A stretch of DNA of 37,403 nucleotides from NCBI GenBank assembly GCA_026396805.1, contig JAPLVZ010000010.1:1-37403 (forward strand), given 5' to 3'. Source of the stretch: Candidatus Falkowiibacteriota bacterium (GTDB lineage: Bacteria; Patescibacteriota; Patescibacteriia; Patescibacteriales; UBA12465). The position numbers were made by a program, and so were the translations under genes. Under the pieces are notes generated by a model. It did no database searches, was not told the origin of the DNA, and saw only the letters and a list, made by a program, of their open reading frames with translations. Below, one piece after another: positions 22,251 to 31,139 of the stretch; the first letter of the stretch is position 1, and every line of letters starts with the position of its first letter.

Positions 22251-24113
22251 ATGCGGGATATCGCGGTGTTCGCCCAAACAACTTATCGCAACGAATTTAA
22301 AAGATTCGGAATCAAAACCGACGATCGCCGCCGGCATATGTATTTGGTTGGGAAAACCGGCATGGGCAAGTCAACGGTTTTGGAAAACATGATCATCGAC
22401 GATATCCGCGCTGGCCATGGCGTCGCCGTCGTCGATCCGCACGGCGACTTGGCGGAAAAAATCATTGAATTTATTCCCTCTGAACGGGTTAAGGACGTTG
22501 TTTATTTCAATCCGTCCGATATTAACTTTCCGATCGCTTTTAACGTCGTGGAGCAAGTCGAACCGCATCTGCGGCACCTGGTCGCTTCCGGCCTAATTGG
22601 CGTCTTTCAGAAATTATGGGCGGATTCGTGGGGACCGCGTTTGGAATATATCTTGCGTAACGCCATCTTGGCGATTTTAGATTTTCCCGGTTCCACGCTT
22701 TTGGGCGTTGTCCGCATGCTCTCCGATAAAAATTATCGGAAGCGCGTCGTCTCGAACATTAAAGACCCGGTTGTGAAAGCGTTCTGGGAAAAGGAATTTT
22801 CCGGCTATGCCGACAAGTTCGCTTCCGAAGCCGTTTCGCCTATTCAGAATAAAGTCGGTCAATTCTTATCCAGCTCGCTCATGAGAAATGTCATCGGCCA
22901 AGTAAAATCGTCGATTGATATCCGCGATATCATGGACAACGGCAAAATTTTAATAATGAATTTGTCCAAAGGCCGTATTGGTGAAGATAACTCCGCCTTG
23001 TTGGGAGCGATGATGATTACTAAGATCCAGTTGGCGGCGATGAGCCGCATCGATATTCCGGAAAAAGAACGCCATGATTTTTATCTATACATCGACGAAT
23101 TCCAAAATTTCTCTACCGACAGTTTCGCCAATATCTTATCGGAAGCCCGTAAATATCGTTTAAATCTGATTTTAGCGCATCAGTATATCGAACAGCTTAG
23201 CGAAAAAGTGAAGCCGGCGGTTTTCGGCAATGTCGGGACGATGGTGGTTTTTCGCGTCGGCGCGGCCGACGCCGAAGAATTGGTCAAGGAATTCACCCCG
23301 ACTTTTACCGAGGAAGATATTGTTAATCTGCCGAAATACGAAATGTATTTAAAACTGATGATTGACGGCGTCTCTTCTTCTCCTTTTTCCGCCAAAGGCT
23401 TGCCGCCTCTGGCCGACGACGAGAAGACGGGCAATACCCAGCCGGTGATTGATTATTCTCGGGAACATTACGCCTCTGATAAGGCATCGGTTGAAGAAAA
23501 GATTATGAGCTGGCATGAAAATACCGGAGAGGAAAGCATTCCCACTCCGGTTCTAGCTTCAACACCCGCCTACCGGCCGACACCTCTCGCTTCTCGGCCC
23601 GCGCCGGCGTCAGCGGCGCCCGTGGCGTCAGCGGCGCCCGTGGCGCCAGTGACACCAGTGGCGCCCGCGTCTTTAAATGTTCCGGTTATAACCAAAAAAG
23701 AATTTAAAAATTCAGCTTCAAATTCAGCTCCGGCCTCCGGCAATTACAAGACTATTTGCAGTTCTTGCGGCCAAGCCACGACTACTATTTTTGAGCCCGA
23801 TGGCATACGTCCGGTTTATTGCCGCGACTGTTTAAGTAAAAAAAAAGAAGAGAAACGCCAGGAATTAGCCCAGCGCCAATTGGCCAAGACGGAGGAAAGG
23901 CGCCGCGTCGACGAGGTTGAAGCTAAACCAGAAAACGTCCCGACCTTGTCGCTTAATGATTTGAAAAATGTCACTCTGCGCGATTTTCGCGGCCGAGAAA
24001 TAAAAACCAAGGTCGCACCCGGAGTTCATCCGTCTCCATTTAGTTCCGGCGTCAAAACCCCTTATAAGGAACAGGAGATAAGCGAGGGTGAAAATATTAC
24101 TTTCAAGAATTGA
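22251..24113 (+). CDS. TraG/VirD4-HerA-like type IV secretion DNA-binding ATPase with C-terminal zinc ribbon
   Basis: 620 residues. Walker A is GKTGMGKST at 34-42, and the region VAVVDPHGDLAEKIIEFIP is typical of the TraG/DUF87 group. Walker B is FYLYIDEFQNF near 280. Later motifs are ILAHQYIEQL and GTMVVFRVGAADAEEL. There are no membrane helices. Residues about 430-480 are low-complexity Pro/Ala (PVASAAPVAPVTP), encoded by short tandem repeats at about 23610-23665. A CxxCG...PVYCRDC zinc ribbon follows, then a charged tail. It likely pumps DNA or protein at a membrane channel, for uptake, transfer or pilus-linked processes. The substrate is unknown and no VirB partners are in the window. Confidence 0.85.
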   Translation: MRDIAVFAQTTYRNEFKRFGIKTDDRRRHMYLVGKTGMGKSTVLENMIIDDIRAGHGVAVVDPHGDLAEKIIEFIPSERVKDVVYFNPSDINFPIAFNVVEQVEPHLRHLVASGLIGVFQKLWADSWGPRLEYILRNAILAILDFPGSTLLGVVRMLSDKNYRKRVVSNIKDPVVKAFWEKEFSGYADKFASEAVSPIQNKVGQFLSSSLMRNVIGQVKSSIDIRDIMDNGKILIMNLSKGRIGEDNSALLGAMMITKIQLAAMSRIDIPEKERHDFYLYIDEFQNFSTDSFANILSEARKYRLNLILAHQYIEQLSEKVKPAVFGNVGTMVVFRVGAADAEELVKEFTPTFTEEDIVNLPKYEMYLKLMIDGVSSSPFSAKGLPPLADDEKTGNTQPVIDYSREHYASDKASVEEKIMSWHENTGEESIPTPVLASTPAYRPTPLASRPAPASAAPVASAAPVAPVTPVAPASLNVPVITKKEFKNSASNSAPASGNYKTICSSCGQATTTIFEPDGIRPVYCRDCLSKKKEEKRQELAQRQLAKTEERRRVDEVEAKPENVPTLSLNDLKNVTLRDFRGREIKTKVAPGVHPSPFSSGVKTPYKEQEISEGENITFKN

Positions 24114-24116
24114 TTT

Positions 24117-24689
24117 ATGTATTTATTTTTCGATACGGAAACCACCGGGTTACCGAAAAATTATCAAGCGCCGCTTGATGATTTTTCGAATTGGCCGAGA
24201 ATAGTTCAGATCGCCTGGAGTTTATATGACGAGGACGGCAACCATTGGGAAAGCCAGAATTATATAATCAGACCGGACGGCTTTGTTATTCCCGAAGAGG
24301 CCGTGAAAATCCACCGTATTTCTCAAGAGCGCGCTCTTAAAGAAGGCGTTGAATTAGCGGTGGCCTTAAATCATTTCTCGCGTGATATCAGAAACGCTTC
24401 TCACCTAGTCGCTCATAATCTTGATTTTGACGAAAAAATTATCGGCGCGGAACTGCTCCGGGCCAAGCTTGATAATTATCTCCAGAGCGCCAATAAGATT
24501 TGCACGATGAAGACGAGCGTCCAGTTTTGCAAACTTCCCAGCGTCCGGGGCGGCTATAAATGGCCTAATTTGATGGAATTATATCAATGCTTGTTCGCTG
24601 CCGGATTTCCCGACGCTCATGACGCGGTTTTCGATGTTAAAGCTTGCGCGGCTTGTTTTTTTGAGTTAAAAAGAAAGGGGGTTGTTTAA
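24117..24689 (+). CDS. DEDDh 3'-5' exonuclease (DnaQ-like)
   Basis: 190 residues, starting 3 nt after the TraG-like gene. The exonuclease I motif is FFDTETTGLP (D6, E8). Exo II is the AHNLDFDEKI segment, and Exo III is AHDAVFDVKAC, with His and Asp. This is the DnaQ/RNase T superfamily fold acting on single-stranded DNA or RNA ends. It could be the epsilon proofreading subunit or a free exonuclease; no polymerase domain is attached, so I give no gene symbol. Confidence 0.88.
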   Translation: MYLFFDTETTGLPKNYQAPLDDFSNWPRIVQIAWSLYDEDGNHWESQNYIIRPDGFVIPEEAVKIHRISQERALKEGVELAVALNHFSRDIRNASHLVAHNLDFDEKIIGAELLRAKLDNYLQSANKICTMKTSVQFCKLPSVRGGYKWPNLMELYQCLFAAGFPDAHDAVFDVKACAACFFELKRKGVV

Positions 24690-24702
24690 ATTAAATTTAA
24701 AT

Positions 24703-26282
24703 ATGGACCAAGCCATTGATTATCTAAAAATTGGCAAAGCGACCGACTTAATCGGCCGCGACCGCAAAATTTATCGAATCTTAGAAATATTTCCCGGCTT
24801 CTTATCGATTGCGACTCTCGTCGTCTTGACGGTCCTGTCTTATTTCAAGCCGGTTATTGTCGCCTATTTTATTATCGCTTTCGACGTCTACTGGCTACTC
24901 CTCGTCATTTACATGGCTATTTTTTTAATTACTTCATATCGCCGCTTGAAGCAAGGGATGAAAACCGATTGGCCGGAGAAATGCGCCGCTTTGACGCGCG
25001 GGGAATTAGATCCGCGTGAAGTCGCCGCCGACTCTTTAGTCAGGAAGGGTGTTAAACCGGATGATATTTGGCAATTAATAGTCCTGCCGACTTATCAAGA
25101 AAGCGTAATTATATTATCGGAATGTTTACAATCGTTACTTGATGACGGTTTCAGGACCGATCAAATGATAGTCGTTCTGACTTTCGAAGCCCGAGCCGGT
25201 TTAGTCGAGGCTGAAGCTAGAGCCACGGCCATAAAAGAGAAGTTTAATAATAAATTCGGGCGTTTCCTTATTACCTTCCATCCGGACGGCCCGGTTGGAG
25301 AATTAAAGGGCAAGGGAGCGAATCAGGCTTGGGGCGCGCAAAAAGTTAAGGAAGAAATAATCGAACCGGAGAATTTTGATGAATCTAAATTACTAGTCAG
25401 CGTTTTTGACGGCGATACTGTCGTCAAACCGGGATATTTTTTCGCGCTGACTTACACGTTCTTAACCGTGACCGATCCCTATCACGCCAGCTATCAGCCG
25501 GTTCCGGTTTATCATAATAATATTTGGAAAGCGCCTTTCTTTTCCCGGGTGGCCGCGACTTCCAATACTTTTTGGCAGATGATAATGCAAGTTCGCGAAG
25601 AAAGCCTGGTGACTTATTCATCCCATTCCATGACTTGGCAAGCGCTGAAAGAAATCGGTTTTTGGGGGACGAAAAATGTTTCCGAAGATTCCCGTATTTT
25701 TTGGCATTGCTTAATGTATTATAATGGCCATTATCGCGTTGAGCTATGGATGTCACTTGCGGCCAGAACGCGTGGCAGACCGCCAGGAGCTTATATAAAC
25801 AGCAACGCCGCTGGGCTTGGGGCGGGGAAAATATCCCTTATTTAATATTCAACGCCGCCAAGCGCTGGAAGAATAAAGATTTGGACAAGGGCCGGATTAT
25901 CGAGCATATCATCATTCAGATTTACGGGTTTTACGCTTGGGCGACGACCGCTATAATTATCGGCGTCATCGGTTGGTTGCCGATGCTCCTCGGCGGTGAT
26001 CGTTTCAATTCCACCGTGCTTTCCGGCAATTTGCCGTCTGTCACCCAGAACTTGATGAATTTCGCGATGATCGGGCTGATTTTATCGGCCATCGTCTCCG
26101 CTCTGCTCCTGCCTAAAAAACCGGAGGGCTATAAATTTTGGAAAAAAATCTTCATGGTTTTGGAATGGGTCGCCGTGCCGGTTACGATAGTTATTTTTGG
26201 CTCCGTTCCATGTTTGGAAGCGCAAATCAGGCTGATGACGGCCAGATATATGGGTTTCTGGGTGACGCCGAAAGTGCGTTAG
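24703..26282 (+). pseudogene. Membrane glycosyltransferase family 2, frameshifted
   Basis: Two frames make one gene. Frame A runs from ATG 24703 (a TTG at 24682 overlaps the previous gene) to 25743. It has two N-terminal membrane helices, a GT2 domain (QLIVLPTYQES), a metal-binding VFDGDT, and YNGHYRVE. Frame B takes over at about 25746 (MDVTCGQNAWQTARSLYK) with the acceptor-site motif QQRRWAWG and four membrane helices to 26282. In homologues as I recall them, a few residues (Pro-Leu-Tyr-Tyr-Pro-Val-like) lie between, so about 19-20 nt seem to be missing near 25744. Without repair, the DxD and QxxRW halves sit on separate chains. It could be a real mutation or an assembly error. Confidence 0.8.
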
Positions 26283-26312
26283 ATCTGATTAACTTAAACT
26301 AAAAAACTAATC

Positions 26313-26342
26313 AAAAACGGGCTATCCTTGGCCTGTTTTTTT
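26313..26342 (+). terminator. Terminator after the glycosyltransferase
   Basis: AAAAACGGGC pairs with GCCTGTTTTT over ten base pairs (one G-U), loop of about 8 nt, then a T run. Confidence 0.8.
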
Positions 26343-26343
26343 A

Positions 26344-26352
26344 TGCTATAAT
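26344..26352 (+). promoter_or_regulatory. Extended -10 promoter of the FtsB-like gene; leaderless
   Basis: TGC followed by TATAAT (26347-26352) is a perfect extended -10; no clear -35. The expected start (about 26359) coincides with the ATG at 26360. Confidence 0.55.
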
Positions 26353-26359
26353 AAATAAC

Positions 26360-26791
26360 ATGACAAAAAATAAGTTAAGCCATCAGCCTCGGGTGGCGAG
26401 CTTCGGCGCTGCGCCCGATAATTTTTGGTATCGTTTTTTTTCCAGCCAGCGTTTTTTGGCGATTATCGGCTTAGTTTTTTTAGTGGTCATTATTTTTCCG
26501 TTAGCCAAGGCTTACAGCCAGCGCCGGTTGGTGGAAAATGAGATAAACGAGGTGAAGAAACAAATCAGCGATTATGAAAATCAGAATCAGCAATTGAAAG
26601 AGCTGGCTTCATATTTGCAGTCCGAACAATCCTTGGAAGAACAAGCGCGCTTGAATTTGAATATGAAAAAACCGGGTGAGGCCGTAGTTGTGATCGAGGG
26701 CTCTAAGAATAACGTCGTTTCTATCGGCGCGGCTTCCTCCGATGAGAACGTCAGTAATCTGGTAAAATGGTGGCGCTATTATTTTAATTAA
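26360..26791 (+). CDS. FtsB/DivIC-like septum formation initiator
   Basis: 143 residues. A polar N-terminus is followed by one membrane helix (about 34-51, FLAIIGLVFLVVIIFPLA) and then a coiled coil (VENEINEVKKQISDYENQNQQLKELASYL). The next segment, SLEEQARLNLNMKKPGEAVVVI, is the DivIC/FtsB signature (…E..AR..L.…PGE.v). FtsB-type proteins join the FtsQ-FtsL complex of the divisome. The gene sits on the same strand as ftsA/ftsZ and ftsE/ftsX in this window but is separately transcribed. Confidence 0.85.
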   Translation: MTKNKLSHQPRVASFGAAPDNFWYRFFSSQRFLAIIGLVFLVVIIFPLAKAYSQRRLVENEINEVKKQISDYENQNQQLKELASYLQSEQSLEEQARLNLNMKKPGEAVVVIEGSKNNVVSIGAASSDENVSNLVKWWRYYFN

Positions 26792-26833
26792 AAAACGGCC
26801 GCTCCGCCAACTGGCGGATGGACCGCTGGCCGT
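26789..26833 (-). terminator. Terminator of the tRNA-Gly/tRNA-Thr transcript (minus strand)
   Basis: On the minus strand ACGGCC...GGCCGT closes a stem with an inner CCGCCA/TGGCGG hairpin, followed by TTTTTT over the end of the FtsB-like gene. Confidence 0.6.
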
Positions 26834-26870
26834 CCGGCTGAATCCTGTTTAATAGCTGATTTAATACTTG

Positions 26871-26943
26871 AGCCGAGAAGGGGATTCGGACCCCTGACCT
26901 ACGCGTTACGAGTGCGTTGCTCTACCAGCTGAGCTATCTCGGC
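26871..26943 (-). tRNA. tRNA-Thr (anticodon CGT)
   Basis: Acceptor GCCGAGA/TCTCGGC, D-arm AGCTCAGCTGGTAGAGC, anticodon loop CTCGTAA giving CGT (reads ACG), and T-loop GGTCCGAATCC are all present. The anticodon stem (ACGCA/CGCGT) has one A-C mismatch next to the loop. No CCA is encoded. It is transcribed with tRNA-Gly 39 nt upstream. Confidence 0.92.
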
Positions 26944-26982
26944 GTTTATTCGCTTTAGAGCGGACTTATTTCGCTCGAAATG

Positions 26983-27054
26983 AGCGGGTGAGCGGAATCG
27001 AACCGCCTTCATCAGCTTGGGAAGCTGATGTAATAACCATTATACGACACCCGC
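26983..27054 (-). tRNA. tRNA-Gly (anticodon CCC)
   Basis: Acceptor GCGGGTG/CACCCGC with discriminator T. The anticodon stem TCAGC/GCTGA encloses TTCCCAA, giving CCC (reads GGG). T-arm GCGGTTCGATTCCGC. No CCA is encoded. First gene of a two-tRNA transcript. Confidence 0.92.
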
Positions 27055-27098
27055 GTCTTAGCGGCCAGTCCGCTTAAATTTAAATCATTTCTGAATCA

Positions 27099-27128
27099 AT
27101 TATAGTCTGAAAAAATAATTTTAGTCAA
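27099..27128 (-). promoter_or_regulatory. Promoter of the tRNA-Gly/tRNA-Thr operon
   Basis: Minus strand: TTGACT (27128-27123), 18-bp spacer, TATAAT (27104-27099). It lies back to back with the carboxypeptidase start at 27134. Confidence 0.65.
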
Positions 27129-27133
27129 TCAAC

Positions 27134-28642
27134 ATGTCTATAAACATCAAGCGCCGGAGCTATTTTTTGATTTTCAGCTTTATCTTTTTATTGGTTCCGA
27201 TTTTAGCGCGGGCGCAATCCGGTTCTGGTTTGGAAATAAATTATGAAGCCGCGGCCTTTACGGCGCCGGCCAGTTTAGAAATAAGCGCTGACGCCGTTAC
27301 CGCGGCCGCGAATCTGCCTTGGGAATGGCAGTCGCTGACTCCAATCTATGAATATTCTTTGACGACGGCCGGGCTATATGACCCGAGTCGGCCTTTAGAG
27401 CTGAAGATTTATTATCCGGAAACGAATAATTACTTAAAACAGATTTTTTCTTACGACTTTTTATCTAAGACTTGGCGGCCGATTTTGACGCATGATAATC
27501 CGCGGGAAAAATATGTGACGGCGGCGACCGATTCTCTGGCCGGACGGCTGGTAGTCTTGTCTAATCCCGATACGCTTAGCGTCGGCACGGCCAGCTGGTA
27601 TAAATATAAGAACGGCCTGTTCACGGCTTCGCCGGACTTTGCCAAAGGGACGATTTTGCGCGTTTATAATCTTAATAATAATAAATTCGTTGATGTGACG
27701 GTTAACGACTATGGACCGGAGCGCGATAAGCATCCCGATCGAGTCGTTGACTTGGATTATGTCGCTTTTTCTAAAATCGCTTCTCCGGGAGCGGGGCTGA
27801 TTTCAGTTAAAATAGAAGCGCTGAAAACGATTATTCCGGCCATCAAGAAACTGACGCCGCAAGAAACGAGCAATTTAAATATTACCGCCTCTTCCGCCGT
27901 AATAATGCTGGAAAAGGACGGTCGCGTCCTTTGGGGAAAAAATGAAAACGATTCGGCGCCTTTGGCGAGCCTAACGAAACTGGTGGCGGTAAAAATATTT
28001 TTAGAGACGAAACCGGATTTGAAAAAAGTCGTCACTTATAAATATCAGGATGAAAAATATAATTATGCGTATTGCCAGCCCTGGGAGTCGGCGCGTTTGA
28101 CGGTTAAAGAAGGGGAAACGCTGACGATTGAAAATCTGGTTTATAGCGCGCTCGTCGGTTCGGCCAATAACGCCGTGGAGAGTCTGGTGCGCGTCAGCGG
28201 CTTAAGCCGCGACCAATTCATCGCCAAAATGAATGAGGTTGTCAAATCTTGGGGAGCGACGAGCACTTCTTTTGTCGAGCCGACCGGGCTGTCGCCGGAA
28301 AACGTGAGCTCGCCGCTTGATTATGCTATAATAACTAAAGAAGTTTTTGGCGATCCGTTAATCAAAAAAATCAGCACGGCCGTTAAGTATACTTTCAAGA
28401 CCATTAATACCAAGAAAAGCCATACTTTAACGAATACCAATAAGCTTTTGAAAACCGGAATCTACCCGATTGTCGGTTCTAAGACCGGATATTTGGAAGA
28501 GGCCGGATATTGTCTGATGACTCGCGTTCAGACCGCGATCGGGAACATAATTGCCGTTAACTTCGGCTCGCCGAGCTCGGCGGCGAATTTTTCCGATAAC
28601 GAACAGCTGATTCGTTATGGTTTGCGCCTGCTAAAGAAGTAA
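27134..28642 (+). CDS. RlpA-like double-psi barrel fused to D-alanyl-D-alanine carboxypeptidase
   Basis: 502 residues. A signal peptide (FLIFSFIFLLVPILARAQS) precedes a beta-rich region to about 150. An RlpA-like double-psi beta-barrel follows: GTASWYKYKNGLFTASPDF and VNDYGPERDKHPDRVVDLDYVAF, at about 155-225. The rest is a low-molecular-weight penicillin-binding protein of the S11 family with catalytic S279-L-T-K282, S343-A-N345 and K450-T-G452. The PBP part should trim the last D-Ala of peptidoglycan stem peptides outside the membrane. The RlpA-like part may bind or cleave denuded glycan at the septum, although the catalytic Asp of true RlpA was not verified. ftsEX follows after 28 nt, which fits a septal peptidoglycan role. 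Confidence 0.88.
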   Translation: MSINIKRRSYFLIFSFIFLLVPILARAQSGSGLEINYEAAAFTAPASLEISADAVTAAANLPWEWQSLTPIYEYSLTTAGLYDPSRPLELKIYYPETNNYLKQIFSYDFLSKTWRPILTHDNPREKYVTAATDSLAGRLVVLSNPDTLSVGTASWYKYKNGLFTASPDFAKGTILRVYNLNNNKFVDVTVNDYGPERDKHPDRVVDLDYVAFSKIASPGAGLISVKIEALKTIIPAIKKLTPQETSNLNITASSAVIMLEKDGRVLWGKNENDSAPLASLTKLVAVKIFLETKPDLKKVVTYKYQDEKYNYAYCQPWESARLTVKEGETLTIENLVYSALVGSANNAVESLVRVSGLSRDQFIAKMNEVVKSWGATSTSFVEPTGLSPENVSSPLDYAIITKEVFGDPLIKKISTAVKYTFKTINTKKSHTLTNTNKLLKTGIYPIVGSKTGYLEEAGYCLMTRVQTAIGNIIAVNFGSPSSAANFSDNEQLIRYGLRLLKK

Positions 28643-28670
28643 ATTTTTCATAAAAAGCAAATTTTTCTTT

Positions 28671-29351
28671 ATGATCACCCTGGAAAATGTTTCTAAATCA
28701 TACGACCATAAACATAAAGTCTTAAAAGACATTTTTTTGGCGATTAAGCCGGGAGAGTTCGTGTCTATTGTCGGTCAGTCCGGCGCCGGTAAAACGACTT
28801 TAGTCCGATTGTTAATCGGCGAGGAAAGGGCTGATGAGGGCAAGGTCATGATCGGCGATTGGGATATCACGCGCTTGCGCCGCCGCGAAATTCCGTATCT
28901 GCGCCGCCAGATTGGCGTTATTTTCCAGGACTTCAAATTATTGCCCAAAAAAACCCTGGAAGAAAATGTCGCCTTCGCTTTACAGGTTTGCGGAGAAAAA
29001 TCGAGCAAGACCAAAAAAATCGTGCCCAGCGTCTTAAAGATAGTCGGTTTGGACGATAAGAGAAAACGTTATCCCAGCGAAGTGTCGGGCGGCGAACAAC
29101 AGCGGGTGGCGATTGCGCGCGCCTTGGTTCATCAGCCGAAAATATTACTGGTTGACGAACCGACCGGAAATCTGGACGCGATTAACGCTAACGAAATCAT
29201 TAATTTATTGCTTCGAATAAATAGGTTCGGCACAACCGTTGTCCTGGTTACCCATAACAAGGAAATCGTGAATCGCTTGAATCACCGGGTAATCACGATG
29301 GAAAACGGCCAGATTATCAGCGACCGCGCCCACGGCAAGTACTTGCTTTAA
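28671..29351 (+). CDS. ftsE: Cell division ATP-binding protein FtsE
   Basis: 226 residues. ABC ATPase with Walker A GQSGAGKTT (35-43), Q-loop GVIFQDFKLLP, signature SGGEQQRVAIARAL, Walker B ILLVDEPTGNLD and the switch His in LVTHNKE. FQDFKLL and the short length are typical of FtsE. With FtsX it forms the complex that activates peptidoglycan hydrolases at the division site. ftsX starts 11 nt downstream. Confidence 0.95.
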   Translation: MITLENVSKSYDHKHKVLKDIFLAIKPGEFVSIVGQSGAGKTTLVRLLIGEERADEGKVMIGDWDITRLRRREIPYLRRQIGVIFQDFKLLPKKTLEENVAFALQVCGEKSSKTKKIVPSVLKIVGLDDKRKRYPSEVSGGEQQRVAIARALVHQPKILLVDEPTGNLDAINANEIINLLLRINRFGTTVVLVTHNKEIVNRLNHRVITMENGQIISDRAHGKYLL

Positions 29352-29362
29352 AATATTTTTTT

Positions 29363-30271
29363 ATGCCTTCTCTTTATCACATCATCAAATTCAGCTTCCA
29401 GGACATCGTCAGGAATATTTGGCTGACTATCGTGACGATCACTATTCTTTTACTCGCTTTGTTTTCCATCAACACGCTCGCGACCGTGCGGCTTATCAGC
29501 GATAACGCGGTGGCGGCCATAAAAGAGAAGATCGATATCAGCCTTTATTTGAAACCGGAAACGGCGGAAAGCGAAATCATCGCTTTAAAGAATAAAATCG
29601 CCGCTTCGGCGAAAGTCAAAGAAGTCATCTATACTTCCAAACAAAGCGCGATCGTGTCTTTCCGGGCGAAATACGAGAATGACCCGACCGTCCTGGCGGC
29701 TTTGCAGGAATTGGGCCGCAATCCGCTGTCTCCGAGCTTAACGGTTATTCCCAAAAATTTTGACGAATCTAATCTGGTTATCAATGATTTGAAAATGCTG
29801 GATAGTTCTATCATTGAATCGCGCGATTTTTCCGATAACTCCGCTATTTTAAATAAGATTAATAATATCACCAAGCGGGTTAACGAAGTCGGCTTAGTGC
29901 TGATTATGATTTTTGTGCTGACGAGCTTACTCGTCGTTTATAACACTATTCGGGTGGCGATTTATACGCACCGCCAGGAGATTGAAATCATGCGGCTTGT
30001 CGGCGCTTCCAATTCTTTTATCTTTATGCCCTATGTGTTTTCCGCGCTGGTTTACGCGCTGGTCAGTATTTTGATAATCATTTCTATTTTTTATCCGTTT
30101 TTGACATTGCTCCAGCCCTATCTGGAAACTTTCTTTATGGGCTATAACGTCAATATCCTTTCTTATTTCGTGGATAATTTTTTCTTGATTTTCGGAGTTC
30201 AGCTTTTGGCGGTTTTAGTCATTAATATTGTCGCCAGCTTGTTTGCGGTCAGGAAATACGCCAAGGTTTAA
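29363..30271 (+). CDS. ftsX: Cell division protein FtsX
   Basis: 302 residues. One N-terminal helix (about 18-38) is followed by a large extracytoplasmic domain (IDISLYLKPETAESEI...), then three C-terminal helices with the FtsX/permease signature RQEIEIMRLVGASNSFIFMPYVF. It couples FtsE ATP hydrolysis to activation of a septal hydrolase. The RlpA/carboxypeptidase gene directly upstream is a plausible functional neighbour. Confidence 0.95.
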   Translation: MPSLYHIIKFSFQDIVRNIWLTIVTITILLLALFSINTLATVRLISDNAVAAIKEKIDISLYLKPETAESEIIALKNKIAASAKVKEVIYTSKQSAIVSFRAKYENDPTVLAALQELGRNPLSPSLTVIPKNFDESNLVINDLKMLDSSIIESRDFSDNSAILNKINNITKRVNEVGLVLIMIFVLTSLLVVYNTIRVAIYTHRQEIEIMRLVGASNSFIFMPYVFSALVYALVSILIIISIFYPFLTLLQPYLETFFMGYNVNILSYFVDNFFLIFGVQLLAVLVINIVASLFAVRKYAKV

Positions 30272-30331
30272 GAGGATAAACCGTTTCCGTGGAAGAACGC
30301 TCGGGTTGACATATCGCTCCATTTTTAATAA

Positions 30332-30357
30332 TATCCTCTTGAGAGGGTATTTTAAAT
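30332..30357 (+). terminator. Weak hairpin after ftsX
   Basis: TATCCTC/GAGGGTA stem (one G-U) with TTGA loop, followed by a short T run. A TTGACA (30306-30311), 17 bp, TAATAT promoter-like sequence overlaps its start, so the role is uncertain. Confidence 0.4.
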
Positions 30358-30396
30358 TAAGAAGATGATCGGGACTTTAAAAATTATGTTGGATAC

Positions 30397-30424
30397 TTGT
30401 GTTTTAGAACCACGATGGTATAAT
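30397..30424 (+). promoter_or_regulatory. Promoter of the HTH protein gene at 30450
   Basis: TTGTGT (30397-30402), 16 bp ending in TGG, TATAAT (30419-30424): an extended -10 promoter. Start near 30431, 19 nt before ATG 30450. Confidence 0.55.
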
Positions 30425-30449
30425 TAAGGAAATATTAACTGTAGTTCGC

Positions 30450-31139
30450 ATGGTATCTAAAACATCCGACAAAGAAAAAGCCGTAAAGCTTAGAAGAAAA
30501 GGCCGTTCTTATTCCGAGATTTTAAAAGAGGTCTCAGTGGCGAAATCCACGCTCTCTATATGGCTGAGGAGCGTCGGATTGAGTCAACCGCAAAAGCAGA
30601 GGCTTACGGATAAGAAAATGGCGACAATAAAAAAAGGCGGGGAAAGAAAAAGAGAAATAAGGATCTCCACTACTAAGAGAATTAAAGATGAAGCGCGCGG
30701 CGATATTGGTCAATTAAGCATTCGGGACTTATGGCTTTTTGGGGTTGCTCTTTATTGGGCTGAAGGACAAAAAGAAAGAGGAAGAGGCAGTTTGGTGGCG
30801 CTAGGAAACTCCGATCCATTCTTAATAAAGGTATTCTTAAGATGGTTAATCGATATTTGTGAAGTTCCTAGGAATGATATCCATTTTTGGATATTTCTTC
30901 ACGAAACAGCAGCTGAGAAATTACTGGAAGTGCAAAAATATTGGTCCCAAGCGACCGGGTTCTCTCTTAATGAGTTTAGGAAGGTGACTTGGAAGCGTAA
31001 TCAGATCAATAGTAATAGAAAGAATCGCGGCGAAAGTTATCATGGGCTGTTAAGAGTCATCGTGCGTAGAAGTACGAATTTGAATAGAAGGATACAGGGT
31101 TGGGTAGAGGGAATAAATATTCATTGCGGGATCGTCTAA
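30450..31139 (+). CDS. HTH protein with LAGLIDADG-like region, overlapping tRNA-Gln
   Basis: 229 residues. Residues about 10-45 (KAVKLRRKGRSYSEILKEVSVAKSTLSIWLRSVGLS) are a resolvase-type helix-turn-helix. After a basic linker, LWLFGVALYWAEGQKERGRGSLVALGNSDPFLIKVFLRWL resembles a single LAGLIDADG/homing-endonuclease-like helix and following strands, but the acidic motif is weak. The basic C-terminal part (RKVTWKRNQINSNRKNRG) suits nucleic-acid binding. The last five codons (31125-31139, including the stop) overlap the 5' end of tRNA-Gln. It could be a DNA-binding regulator or a domesticated endonuclease; function unknown. Confidence 0.65.
   Translation: MVSKTSDKEKAVKLRRKGRSYSEILKEVSVAKSTLSIWLRSVGLSQPQKQRLTDKKMATIKKGGERKREIRISTTKRIKDEARGDIGQLSIRDLWLFGVALYWAEGQKERGRGSLVALGNSDPFLIKVFLRWLIDICEVPRNDIHFWIFLHETAAEKLLEVQKYWSQATGFSLNEFRKVTWKRNQINSNRKNRGESYHGLLRVIVRRSTNLNRRIQGWVEGINIHCGIV

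Noticed and set aside
23605-23665. Tandem repeat as a CRISPR or mobile repeat
   Set aside because: Short, coding, Pro/Ala-rich linker repeat inside the TraG-like ATPase gene; no CRISPR array was seen anywhere in the window.
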